DNA from: Opitutia bacterium
Lineage (GTDB): Bacteria > Verrucomicrobiota > Verrucomicrobiia > Opitutales > Opitutaceae
Assembly: GCA_947472765.1 (NCBI GenBank)
Contig: CANJCM010000054.1
Span: 1 to 32,609 of the forward strand
Reading direction: 5' to 3'
DNA length: 32,609 nt
Both the position numbers and the translations under genes were made by a program. Position 1 is the first letter of the stretch. The number at the start of each line of letters is the position of its first letter. The notes under the pieces are model-generated. The model was not told the origin of the DNA and made no database searches. It was given only the letters and a program-made list of their open reading frames with translations. This document shows, piece after piece, positions 16,356-23,692 of this stretch.

Positions 16356-18947
16356 ATGAAAGCCCCTCTGCTTAGTCGCATCAGCTCCGGCGCACTTTGG
16401 GGCGCGGTGCTGCTGACGGCGGCGGGCGCGGGCTGGTTCAGCTACCGGCAGGAGGAGGCGTGGCGAACCGATTCGCTCCTCGACAGCGCCACCCTCTCGG
16501 CCGCGGCTTTCTCGTCCTCCGATCTCCACGAACTCGCCGGAACGAAGGACGATCTCAATTCCCGCACCTATGCCGCCGTGAAGGCCCGGCTGCAGAAACT
16601 GGCCGCCGCCGACCTTGGCATCCGCTTCGTGTACATTTTTCGCCGGGGTGCAGCGGAGGGCTCGGTCATGTACCTTGCCGATTCCGCCCTGCCTGGCGCC
16701 AAGGATGAGTCGCTGCCCGGGGACGATTACCCGGAGGCGAAGGACTCGCCGGGTCTGCAGAAAATTCTCCGGACCGGCCGTCCGGCGACGGAGGGGCCGC
16801 TGGCGGATGAATTCGGCACGTGGGTGACGGGCTACGCTCCCGTCGTGGAGCAGCCCGGGCCCGTCGCGGCGCCCCCTCGCGAGGTGCTGGGCATCGATAT
16901 CGATGCCTCCACCTGGCAACTCGGGCTTTGGTCCGCCGCGCTGCGGGGCATGTTCTTCATCCTGATGCTGCTCGGGATTCCGATCATGGCCCTGCGGGTC
17001 AGCCGCCGCGAGGGCGAGCACCGCGAGGTCATTCGCAATCTTTCCGAGGCGATGGAGCAGAGCCACTCCGCCATCATGATCATCGATCTCGGCGATCAGA
17101 TCGAGTACGCGAACCGCGGGCTCTGCCAGCAGATCGGCTACTCCCGGCGCGAACTGATTGGCCGCGATTGGCGGAGTTTCCGGGGCCAGGAAACGCCAGC
17201 CGAACTTTTCTCCGACGTGTCGGCCACGGTCCATGCGGGACATTCGTGGGAAAGGGAGTGGTTCATCACGCGCAAGGATGGCAGCACCTATCCCGTGCGC
17301 GGCGTCGTCACGCCGGTGAAGCATAGCGATGGATCGCACGCCTGCTTCGTCGCCGTGTTCGACGACGTGACCGAGACCAAGCGCCGGGAGGCGGAACTAC
17401 GCGAGGCGCGCGACCTCGCCGAGGCCGGCGATCGCGCCAAGGGCCAGTTCCTCGCGACGATGAGCCACGAGGTTCGCACGCCGCTGAATGGCATCGTCGG
17501 CTTCACCAGCCTGCTGCTCGATACGACGCTCAGCGCGGAACAGCGCGACTACGTGCAGACCATCCGCTCGAGTGGCGAGGCCTTGATCCAGTTGACCGGG
17601 GACATCCTTGATTTCGCCCGCATCGAGTCCGGCAAGCTGAAGCTCGATCTCCAGGCCTGTGATCCGCGCGACTGCATCGAGGATGCCCTCGACCTGCTGG
17701 CGATGAAGGCCCTCGAGCGCCGGATCGAACTGCTCCACCGCTGCAACCCGGACGTCCCGGCGGCAGTGATGGTCGACGGCGGCCGCCTGCGGCAGGTGCT
17801 GGTCAATTTGATCGGCAACGCGATCAAGTTCACCGAACGGGGCGAAGTTGAAGTCACATCGGCGCTCCTTCCGGCCGGACCGGGCGACGCCCCGGAACGG
17901 CGGCTGCTCGAGTTCAAGGTCCGCGACACGGGCATCGGCATCCCGGCCGACCAGCAAGCGCGCCTTTTCAAACCCTTTACCCAGCTCGATGAATCGTCGA
18001 CCCGGCGGCACGGTGGCACGGGGCTCGGGCTCGCGATTTCGCGCAACCTGGTCCAGTTGATGGGTGGGACGATTTCCCTCGAGAGCGAGGTCGGCCGCGG
18101 CTCTGTCCTGACGTTCACCGTGGCGGTGGCGGTGACGGCCGCCGCCACGGTGCGCGATCTCGCCGGGCTTCGGATCGGCCTCGCGATGCCGCCGGGATCG
18201 CTCCGGCGGGAACTCGAGCGCCTGCTGGTCGAGTGGCGGGCCGAAGCGGTCGTGGTTGACCAGCGTCAGGAACTCGCCGGCCGGAAGTGGGAGATTGGAT
18301 TGGTGGCGGTCGACGACGAAGTTGCCCGGGATTGCGGCGCCCTCGCCGGTCCTGCCGCGGATCTTCCGCCGGACAAGCTGGTCGGCCTGGTGCCGGTGGC
18401 GATGGCGAGCGAACTGCGCGTGGCGCTGCGAATGCACTTTCGACTGCTGATGAACAAGCCGGTCCACCACGGTGCGCTCTACGCGCTGCTGGCGGGTGCC
18501 CGGACTTCCACCCCGGCCGTGGCCCCGGCTCTCGAGCCCTTCGGATTTCACATCCTGATGGCGGAGGACAATCCGATGAACCAGCGCCTCATGCAGCGCG
18601 TGCTCACGAATCTCGGCTGCACGCATCACGTCGTGGAAAACGGCCGGCGCGCGATCGACGAACTTTCCCGCTGCGCGGCCGACTACGATCTCGTGCTGCT
18701 CGATCTGCACATGCCGGAACTCGACGGCGTCGCCGCGCTCCAGGAGATCCGCCGCGGGCAGGCGGGATCGGTGGCGCAATCGATCTGGATCGTCGCGCTG
18801 ACGGCGGATGCGCGGCCGGACGAGCGCTCGCGGGCCATGGCGGCCGGGCTCAACGATTTTCTGACCAAGCCACTGCGGATGTCCGATCTGCAGACGGCGC
18901 TGCGTCGCTTCCGCGACGAGCGGGGTGCGCGCCAGCGGGTCGGGTGA
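16356..18947 (+). CDS. Membrane-bound hybrid sensor histidine kinase (Cache-like sensor, PAS, HisKA, HATPase, receiver)
   Basis: An 863-residue protein from ATG 16356, chosen because MKAPLL leads directly into a membrane segment (about 9-27). The frame is open to a TTG at 16329. A GGAGGA at 16323-16328 sits 6 nt before an in-frame CTG at 16335, so a non-ATG start is possible. A periplasmic PDC/Cache-like sensor spans about 28-192, with a second membrane helix at 193-215. A PAS domain lies at 226-345. The H-box MSHEVRTPLNG has its phosphoacceptor His near 371. The ATPase has N-box LIGNAIKF, DTGIGIP and GTGLGLAIS. About residues 600-710 look like a degenerate receiver without phospho-Asp. A true receiver follows (AEDNPMN, acceptor Asp near 783 in LLDLHMPELDG, and a TKP lysine). 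It would autophosphorylate and pass phosphate to its own receiver. The ligand is unknown, and no phosphotransfer or output gene is adjacent. Confidence 0.9.
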   Translation: MKAPLLSRISSGALWGAVLLTAAGAGWFSYRQEEAWRTDSLLDSATLSAAAFSSSDLHELAGTKDDLNSRTYAAVKARLQKLAAADLGIRFVYIFRRGAAEGSVMYLADSALPGAKDESLPGDDYPEAKDSPGLQKILRTGRPATEGPLADEFGTWVTGYAPVVEQPGPVAAPPREVLGIDIDASTWQLGLWSAALRGMFFILMLLGIPIMALRVSRREGEHREVIRNLSEAMEQSHSAIMIIDLGDQIEYANRGLCQQIGYSRRELIGRDWRSFRGQETPAELFSDVSATVHAGHSWEREWFITRKDGSTYPVRGVVTPVKHSDGSHACFVAVFDDVTETKRREAELREARDLAEAGDRAKGQFLATMSHEVRTPLNGIVGFTSLLLDTTLSAEQRDYVQTIRSSGEALIQLTGDILDFARIESGKLKLDLQACDPRDCIEDALDLLAMKALERRIELLHRCNPDVPAAVMVDGGRLRQVLVNLIGNAIKFTERGEVEVTSALLPAGPGDAPERRLLEFKVRDTGIGIPADQQARLFKPFTQLDESSTRRHGGTGLGLAISRNLVQLMGGTISLESEVGRGSVLTFTVAVAVTAAATVRDLAGLRIGLAMPPGSLRRELERLLVEWRAEAVVVDQRQELAGRKWEIGLVAVDDEVARDCGALAGPAADLPPDKLVGLVPVAMASELRVALRMHFRLLMNKPVHHGALYALLAGARTSTPAVAPALEPFGFHILMAEDNPMNQRLMQRVLTNLGCTHHVVENGRRAIDELSRCAADYDLVLLDLHMPELDGVAALQEIRRGQAGSVAQSIWIVALTADARPDERSRAMAAGLNDFLTKPLRMSDLQTALRRFRDERGARQRVG

Positions 18948-18978
18948 CGCGGGCGGGCCGGGATTGTCGCGGTCGGGG

Positions 18979-19054
18979 TGGCATGGGTCTCCCGACCCAT
19001 GACGCGGGATTCCGAAGTCCGATCGGTGTTTCACGGGTCGGGAGACCCGTGCCA
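18979..19054. repeat. Palindromic intergenic element C, copy 1
   Basis: Two hairpin units, 18979-19002 and 19031-19054, are inverted relative to each other. The second reads TCACGGGTCGGGAGACCCGT and continues to GCCA. The unit recurs at 30424-30497. This copy sits between the convergent kinase and polyphosphate kinase genes and may also act as a bidirectional terminator. Confidence 0.7.
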
Positions 19055-19064
19055 CTCCGGCGCC

Positions 19065-20549
19065 TCAATCTCCGCCGAGGGCCGCCGCGATCTGTTCGCA
19101 CGACACCTTCAGGATCTCGAGACGGGCGAATCGTTTGTTGTTCGCCGCGACCAGATGCCATGGGGCGTGGCGCTGGCTCGTCAGCGCAAGCATGTCGCCC
19201 ACCGCGATCTCGTACTCCTCCCATTTGCGGCGGTTGCGCCAGTCCTCGGAATTCATCTTGTGCCGCTTGTATTCGGTTTCCTCCCGGTGCCGGAAACGGC
19301 GGAGTTGTTCCTCCTTCGAAAGGTGCAGCCAGAATTTCAGCACGATAATCCCGTGCCCGGTGAGCTGCTCCTCGAAGTCGGATAACTCGGCGTAGGCCCG
19401 CCGCCACTCGGCCTCGCTGCAGAAGCCCTCGATTCGCTCCACCAGCACGCGTCCGTACCACGAGCGATCATAAACCGTCACGCGGCCGGCCCGCGGGACA
19501 TGGCGCCAGAATCGCCAGAGGTAATGATGGGCCTTTTCCTCGTCCGTCGGCTTCGCGACCGGGATCACCCGGCAATCCCGGGCATCGATCGCACTCGTCA
19601 ACCGCCGGATCGCGCCGCCCTTGCCGGCCGCATCCCAGCCCTCGAAGACCCACACGATCGATCGGCCCTGCGCGGCGGCTTCCCGGACCGCTCCATTCAG
19701 CCGGCCGAGCCACTTGTCACGCTTCGCCTCGTAGTCGGACTCGGACAGATGCTGGTCCAGCCGCAACGCGTTCAGGCGGCGGAGGCCCGCGGGCCGCAGC
19801 GCGCGAACGGCGGCAGGCGCGGTCCGACCGGGAAGGCGCGTGGCGGATCGGACGTGGGTGCGAAATTCCCGGAGCAGCAACTCCGCCACCTGCACATTGC
19901 GCGTGCGGGGATCGGCGGCCGGGATGACGTGCCAGGGGGCCGACGCGGATTGGGTGGTGCGGCGCATGCGCGAGGCCAGGAGGTCCAGCCGGCGGTAATC
20001 CCGATTACGTTTCCAGTCGTCCCGCGAGACGCGCCAGGCAGTGCTCTCGTCCGCTTCCAGCTCCTGCAGCCGGGCCCTCTGTTCCGTCTCGGAGAGACGC
20101 AGCCAGATTTTCACGATCAGCGCACCGTCATCGGCGAGCAGACCCTCGAAATGCGCGAGGCGCCGCAACCCGGCGTCGAATTCGGACATTTCGCGCGGGG
20201 TGCGCGGATCATCCGCGAGGGCGTCGGCGTGCCAGCCTCCGGCGTAGATGGCGAGGCGCCCCCGGGGTGGAAGGCTGCGCCAGTAGCGCCACATCGTCGG
20301 GCGCTCGCGTTCCTCGTCGGTTGGCTCGTGAAACGCGATCGTCTCGACGCCGCGCGGGTCGAGCCATCCGTTCAGGACATTCACGACGTCGCCCTTGCCG
20401 GAGGCCTCGTCGCCCGCGATGACGAGAATGACGGGAAACGGTGCGTGCTGGAGCGCCACCTGCATTTGCACAAGCGCCGCCCGCAGCCGCGGCACGCGCG
20501 CCTCGTAGGTTCGCTTCGGCATGCGCCGCAGTTCGCTCGCCTTCGCCAT
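19065..20549 (-). CDS. pap: Tandem-domain PPK2 polyphosphate kinase (polyphosphate:AMP phosphotransferase type)
   Basis: A 494-residue protein from ATG at 20549. The open frame extends 46 residues further (to 20687), but that extension lacks family resemblance and would leave only 3 bp to the divergent transporter start. The length fits two fused PPK2 domains as in the class II polyphosphate:AMP phosphotransferases, which use polyphosphate to phosphorylate AMP to ADP. The C-terminal domain has Walker A EGWDAAGKGG (near residue 306), a lid arginine-rich region and Walker B YDRSWYGRVLVERIEGF (near 356-373). The N-terminal domain has GDEASGKGD, but its Walker B position reads YAGGWHADAL, so it lacks the DRSWYGR core and is probably non-catalytic. 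The exact nucleotide specificity is inferred from architecture. It is convergent with the sensor kinase and divergent from an EamA transporter. Confidence 0.85.
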   Translation of the reverse strand: MAKASELRRMPKRTYEARVPRLRAALVQMQVALQHAPFPVILVIAGDEASGKGDVVNVLNGWLDPRGVETIAFHEPTDEERERPTMWRYWRSLPPRGRLAIYAGGWHADALADDPRTPREMSEFDAGLRRLAHFEGLLADDGALIVKIWLRLSETEQRARLQELEADESTAWRVSRDDWKRNRDYRRLDLLASRMRRTTQSASAPWHVIPAADPRTRNVQVAELLLREFRTHVRSATRLPGRTAPAAVRALRPAGLRRLNALRLDQHLSESDYEAKRDKWLGRLNGAVREAAAQGRSIVWVFEGWDAAGKGGAIRRLTSAIDARDCRVIPVAKPTDEEKAHHYLWRFWRHVPRAGRVTVYDRSWYGRVLVERIEGFCSEAEWRRAYAELSDFEEQLTGHGIIVLKFWLHLSKEEQLRRFRHREETEYKRHKMNSEDWRNRRKWEEYEIAVGDMLALTSQRHAPWHLVAANNKRFARLEILKVSCEQIAAALGGD

Positions 20550-20690
20550 GCCCAACGAGTGGCCGCCGGGTGTGGTGATGTCGAGCCGGAGAGCGGGGCG
20601 CTGAAGCCAGCGCCGCCCTCCGCGGGCGGACGTGAGCTTCCCCAATTCACTTGGCCCGCCCTTGGACCCGACCCACGATCCGGGCATCTG

Positions 20691-21698
20691 ATGTCCAAAC
20701 CGGTATCACCCGAGCACACGCGCGCCCTGTGGATGCTGCTCCTCGCGAATTTCTTCTGGGGACTGAGTTTCCCGGTCGTGAAGGCGCTGCTCCTGTTGCA
20801 CGAGCGGCTGCGGCCGGGCCTCGATCCGTGGTTCTCCGCGGTCTACACCGTCGCGCCGCGCTTCATCCTCGCGGTGACGATCCTGACGATCTGGCACGAA
20901 GTCCGCCGCCGGCGCGCCCCGGCGGATCAGCGGGCGCGGCTCTGGCAGGGAACGTGGGCCGAGTGGCGGCAGGGCGTGATGATCGGACTCTTTGCGGCCA
21001 TGGGCATGCTGCTGCAGAACGACGCCCTGAATTACACCGAGGCCAGCACCTCGGCCTTCCTCACCCAGATCACCTCGTTTCTCATTCCGATCTGGGTCGC
21101 GGTCCGCTTCCGCCGCAACCCCGGCCTCCGCGTCTGGTTCTGCTGTGTGCTGGTGATGGCGGGCGTGGCCATCCTGGGGGAGTTCAACTGGCAGACGCTG
21201 CGCTTCGGTCGAGGCGAATGGGAAACGCTGCTGGGCGCGTTCTTCTTCATGGGCCAGATTCTCACGCTCGACCGCCCGGAATTTTCGGGCAACCGATCGT
21301 TGCACGTCACCTGGGTCATGTTCGCCACCGAGGCCCTGGTCTTCTGGGCGCTCGCCACGAGCACGGCGCCGGATCTGCAAATGCTGATCGCGCCCTGGAC
21401 CTCGGGCGCCTGGCTCGGGCTGACTGCGATCCTGACGATTTTCTGCACGTTTGGATCGTTCGGCCTGATGAATGCCTGGCAGCCCAAGATCACCGCCACC
21501 GAAGCCGGGCTGATGTATTGCATCGAGCCGGTCTTTGCCTCGCTGATGGCGCTGTTCCTGCCCGGGATCTTCTCGGTCTGGGCGGCGGTCAACTATCCCA
21601 ACGAGCGCGCGACGTGGACGCTCCTGGCCGGCGGGGCGCTCATCACCGGCGCCAATATCATTCTCCAGTTGAAGCCGCCGGAGCGGCCGCCGGCCTGA
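20691..21698 (+). CDS. EamA/DMT-superfamily transporter 1
   Basis: A 335-residue polytopic membrane protein with about ten hydrophobic helices in two EamA halves. The frame is open far upstream (to 19500), but that part lies antisense to the polyphosphate kinase. ATG 20691 (MSKPVSPEHTR, then hydrophobic ALWMLLLANFFWGLSFPVVK) is the first credible start. Family features include the FFWGLSFP motif of helix 1, TSAFLTQITSFLIPI in the first half, and TEAGLMYCIEPVFASLMA at the end of the second half. EamA proteins export or import small metabolites; the substrate cannot be told from sequence. The stop is separated by a single base from the stop of the convergent second EamA gene. Confidence 0.85.
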   Translation: MSKPVSPEHTRALWMLLLANFFWGLSFPVVKALLLLHERLRPGLDPWFSAVYTVAPRFILAVTILTIWHEVRRRRAPADQRARLWQGTWAEWRQGVMIGLFAAMGMLLQNDALNYTEASTSAFLTQITSFLIPIWVAVRFRRNPGLRVWFCCVLVMAGVAILGEFNWQTLRFGRGEWETLLGAFFFMGQILTLDRPEFSGNRSLHVTWVMFATEALVFWALATSTAPDLQMLIAPWTSGAWLGLTAILTIFCTFGSFGLMNAWQPKITATEAGLMYCIEPVFASLMALFLPGIFSVWAAVNYPNERATWTLLAGGALITGANIILQLKPPERPPA

Positions 21699-21699
21699 C

Positions 21700-22563
21700 T
21701 CACTCCGCGATCGCGCCGTCCGCCTGCCGCTGCCGTTCGCGGATGGAGAGCACCGCGCGAACCGTGATGGCGCCCAGCACGATCACGCCGCCGATCAGCG
21801 CGAGCGGGGACGGTTTTTCGTGCAGCGCGAGCAGCACCCAGAGGGGATTGAGAATCGGCTCGATCACGGGAATGAGCAGCGCTTCGAGGGCCGTGACGTG
21901 CTTGATCGCCCGCGCGTAGAACCAGTACGAGCAACCGAGTTGGACCGTGCCGAGCAGGAAAAGCGCAATCCAGCCGTCGGCCGGGAGCGCCGGGGCGCCG
22001 ATGATCCACGGCACGCCGATCAGGAAGGCCAGGCCGTTGCCGAGGATGATCGATTCCACGGGAGATCCGTCCTTCTGCCGGCGCAGCGCAATCGTCATGC
22101 CCGCGAAACACATCCCACTCAGCAGCCCCATGCCGTTGCCGAGCCAGTGGGCCATCTCGAGGCCGTCGGCGAAGAAGAGCGTCATGCCGCTGAGCACGAG
22201 CGCGATCGTGATCCAGTCCGCCCGGGTCGCGCGCTCGCCGAGAAACCACGCCCCGAACAGCGCAACCCAGACCGGCGCGGTGTATTGGAGCAGGATGGCG
22301 TTGGCGGCGGTCGTCAGCTTCGTCGCGACACAGAAAGTTGTCGTGCAGGCCGCGTAGCCGGCGGCGCCGATCAGTTGATCGCGCGACCAGGTGAAGCGCA
22401 GGCCGCGATTGGTGAGGATCAAGAACAGCGCCGCGAGCAGGCCGCGCGCACCCGAGATCGCCATGGGCGGCCAGGCCACCGCCTTGATCAGCAATCCGGC
22501 GAGACTCCAGAACAGCGCCGTGGCGATGAGCTGGAAGACGGCGCGGGTGTGGGCGGGATTCAC
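21700..22563 (-). CDS. EamA/DMT-superfamily transporter 2
   Basis: A 287-residue polytopic membrane protein. The GTG start at 22563 is supported by a GAGGG a few bases upstream on the minus strand. Helix 1 reads LIATALFWSLAGLLIKAV. The first half contains TTAANAILLQYTAPVWVALFG and the second ALEALLIPVIEPILNPLWV, both typical EamA signatures. It ends in a basic cytosolic tail (SIRERQRQ). It is only distantly similar to the convergent EamA gene, so this is not a recent duplication. The substrate is unknown. Confidence 0.85.
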   Translation of the reverse strand: MNPAHTRAVFQLIATALFWSLAGLLIKAVAWPPMAISGARGLLAALFLILTNRGLRFTWSRDQLIGAAGYAACTTTFCVATKLTTAANAILLQYTAPVWVALFGAWFLGERATRADWITIALVLSGMTLFFADGLEMAHWLGNGMGLLSGMCFAGMTIALRRQKDGSPVESIILGNGLAFLIGVPWIIGAPALPADGWIALFLLGTVQLGCSYWFYARAIKHVTALEALLIPVIEPILNPLWVLLALHEKPSPLALIGGVIVLGAITVRAVLSIRERQRQADGAIAE

Positions 22564-22613
22564 GAACCCTCAGGTCTGTGGCAATGGTTGGAATCGCGCA
22601 AAAAGAAATCGCG

Positions 22614-22636
22614 AGCCTGCCGCGGTGCGGCAGGCT
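22614..22636 (+). promoter_or_regulatory. Perfect hairpin immediately before the 22644 start codon
   Basis: AGCCTGCCGC and GCGGCAGGCT form a 10-bp perfect stem with a GGT loop, ending one base before GAGG (22637-22640) and 8 nt before the ATG. With no T-run it is not a classic terminator. It could limit ribosome access to the downstream gene or be a stray palindromic repeat unit. Confidence 0.4.
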
Positions 22637-22643
22637 GAGGTGG

Positions 22644-23540
22644 ATGAGAACCACGGCGATCCGCCTCCTCCTGGCGCTGGTGCTGGCGGCTGCGGCCGCG
22701 CTCTGGTGGAACTCGACGCGTCGCCGGGGCGAGCCGGGCGCCGAGGCGGGCGGATCGGTGGCAACAGCGGCCCCCGGTGCCACGACGAGGTCCGCTCCCG
22801 GAATGCCCCCGCCAAAATCGCGGGCCGTGCTGTCACCGGCGGAAAAGGCGTCGCGCGTCGCGCAGATCCGGCGCGACTATGAGGAGATTCGCGCCAAGGC
22901 GTCGGCGGAGTTTGCCGCGGCTGGAACCAGCTACCCCGGCGGCCTGAATGCATTTCTGCGGCAGCTGGCGCTGCTCGAGCGCGAGATGCGGGGGGACTTC
23001 GCCGCAGTGCTCGCGCCCGGCGAACTGGAGGATCTGGAAATGCAGGAGTCGGCGCCCGGCCAGCTCGTGCAACGTCTGCTCGGAAATTCGGCCGCGACCG
23101 AGGCCCAGCGGCGTGAGGTGTTCCGGGCGCAGCGCGAGTTCGAGGACCGGTACGCGCTCACGTTCGATCTGACGCCGGCGGCGCTGCTCGAACGCGAGCG
23201 GATGCGATTTGCGACCCAGGAGAAGATCCGCGGGGTGCTCGGGGAGGGCTTGTTCCGGGACTGGCTGCGCGGGGAGGGGCCCGACTTTGCGCAGATTACC
23301 GATTTCACCAGGCAGCAAGGCCTGCCGGCGGAGGCGGCGTTGAACCTCTGGCACGCGAAGACCGATCTGACGATTCGGCGCCTCGAGGTTGCGGCCCGCC
23401 CGGGACTGACCCCGGAGGTGACGCGGCAGTTGCAGGACCAGCTCACCCGGCAGGCGGAGGACCGCGTAATGGCAATTCTTGGACCGGGGGCGATGGAAAC
23501 TGCGAAACGGCAGGTCTTGGGCTGGCTGCCGCGGAAATGA
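22644..23540 (+). CDS. Membrane-anchored helical periplasmic protein of unknown function
   Basis: A 298-residue protein. ATG 22644 is preferred over an in-frame GTG at 22578 because MRTT leads straight into a single hydrophobic segment (residues about 5-22, IRLLLALVLAAAAALWW), and GAGGTGG lies just upstream, although closer than usual. After a Gly/Ala/Pro-rich linker (about 25-65) the rest is strongly helical and charged, with segments such as ALLEREMRGDF, EAQRREVFRAQREFEDRY and RQLQDQLTRQAEDRVMAILG. This points to an all-helical extracytoplasmic domain. I do not recognise the family. The layout recalls periplasmic helical stress or chaperone-like proteins, but no LTxxQ motif is clear enough to assign it. 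It is divergent from the EamA gene and convergent with the helicase. Confidence 0.75.
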   Translation: MRTTAIRLLLALVLAAAAALWWNSTRRRGEPGAEAGGSVATAAPGATTRSAPGMPPPKSRAVLSPAEKASRVAQIRRDYEEIRAKASAEFAAAGTSYPGGLNAFLRQLALLEREMRGDFAAVLAPGELEDLEMQESAPGQLVQRLLGNSAATEAQRREVFRAQREFEDRYALTFDLTPAALLERERMRFATQEKIRGVLGEGLFRDWLRGEGPDFAQITDFTRQQGLPAEAALNLWHAKTDLTIRRLEVAARPGLTPEVTRQLQDQLTRQAEDRVMAILGPGAMETAKRQVLGWLPRK

Positions 23541-23605
23541 GATGGAACCCTGCAGTAGCGTAGGAACTGAGCGGGGAACTGCGGGCGAGGATGAACACCA
23601 TCAGG

Positions 23606-23679
23606 TGTAGGGCTGCCGCTCGTCGGCAGGCCACGGGCTTCATTCGCGAAGCGGCCCGGCGGCGAGCGCCGGCCCTACA
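23606..23679. repeat. Palindromic intergenic element D
   Basis: TGTAGGGCTGCCGCTCGTCG (start of 23606-23632) is imperfectly inverted relative to 23653-23679, which ends in GGCCGGCCCTACA-like sequence. The same TGTAGGG start is used by element A, suggesting related REP-like families. It occupies the gap between two convergent genes. Confidence 0.6.
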
Positions 23680-23692
23680 TTGAACTGCGTCG

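Noticed and set aside
17397-19055. Minus-strand open frame of 552 codons opposite the sensor kinase
   Set aside because: The plus strand carries all kinase motifs; the antisense product has no domain and its 5' end would run through repeat element C.
19500-20690. N-terminal extension of the first EamA transporter
   Set aside because: The frame is open but antisense to the polyphosphate kinase and not hydrophobic; the EamA fold starts at 20691.
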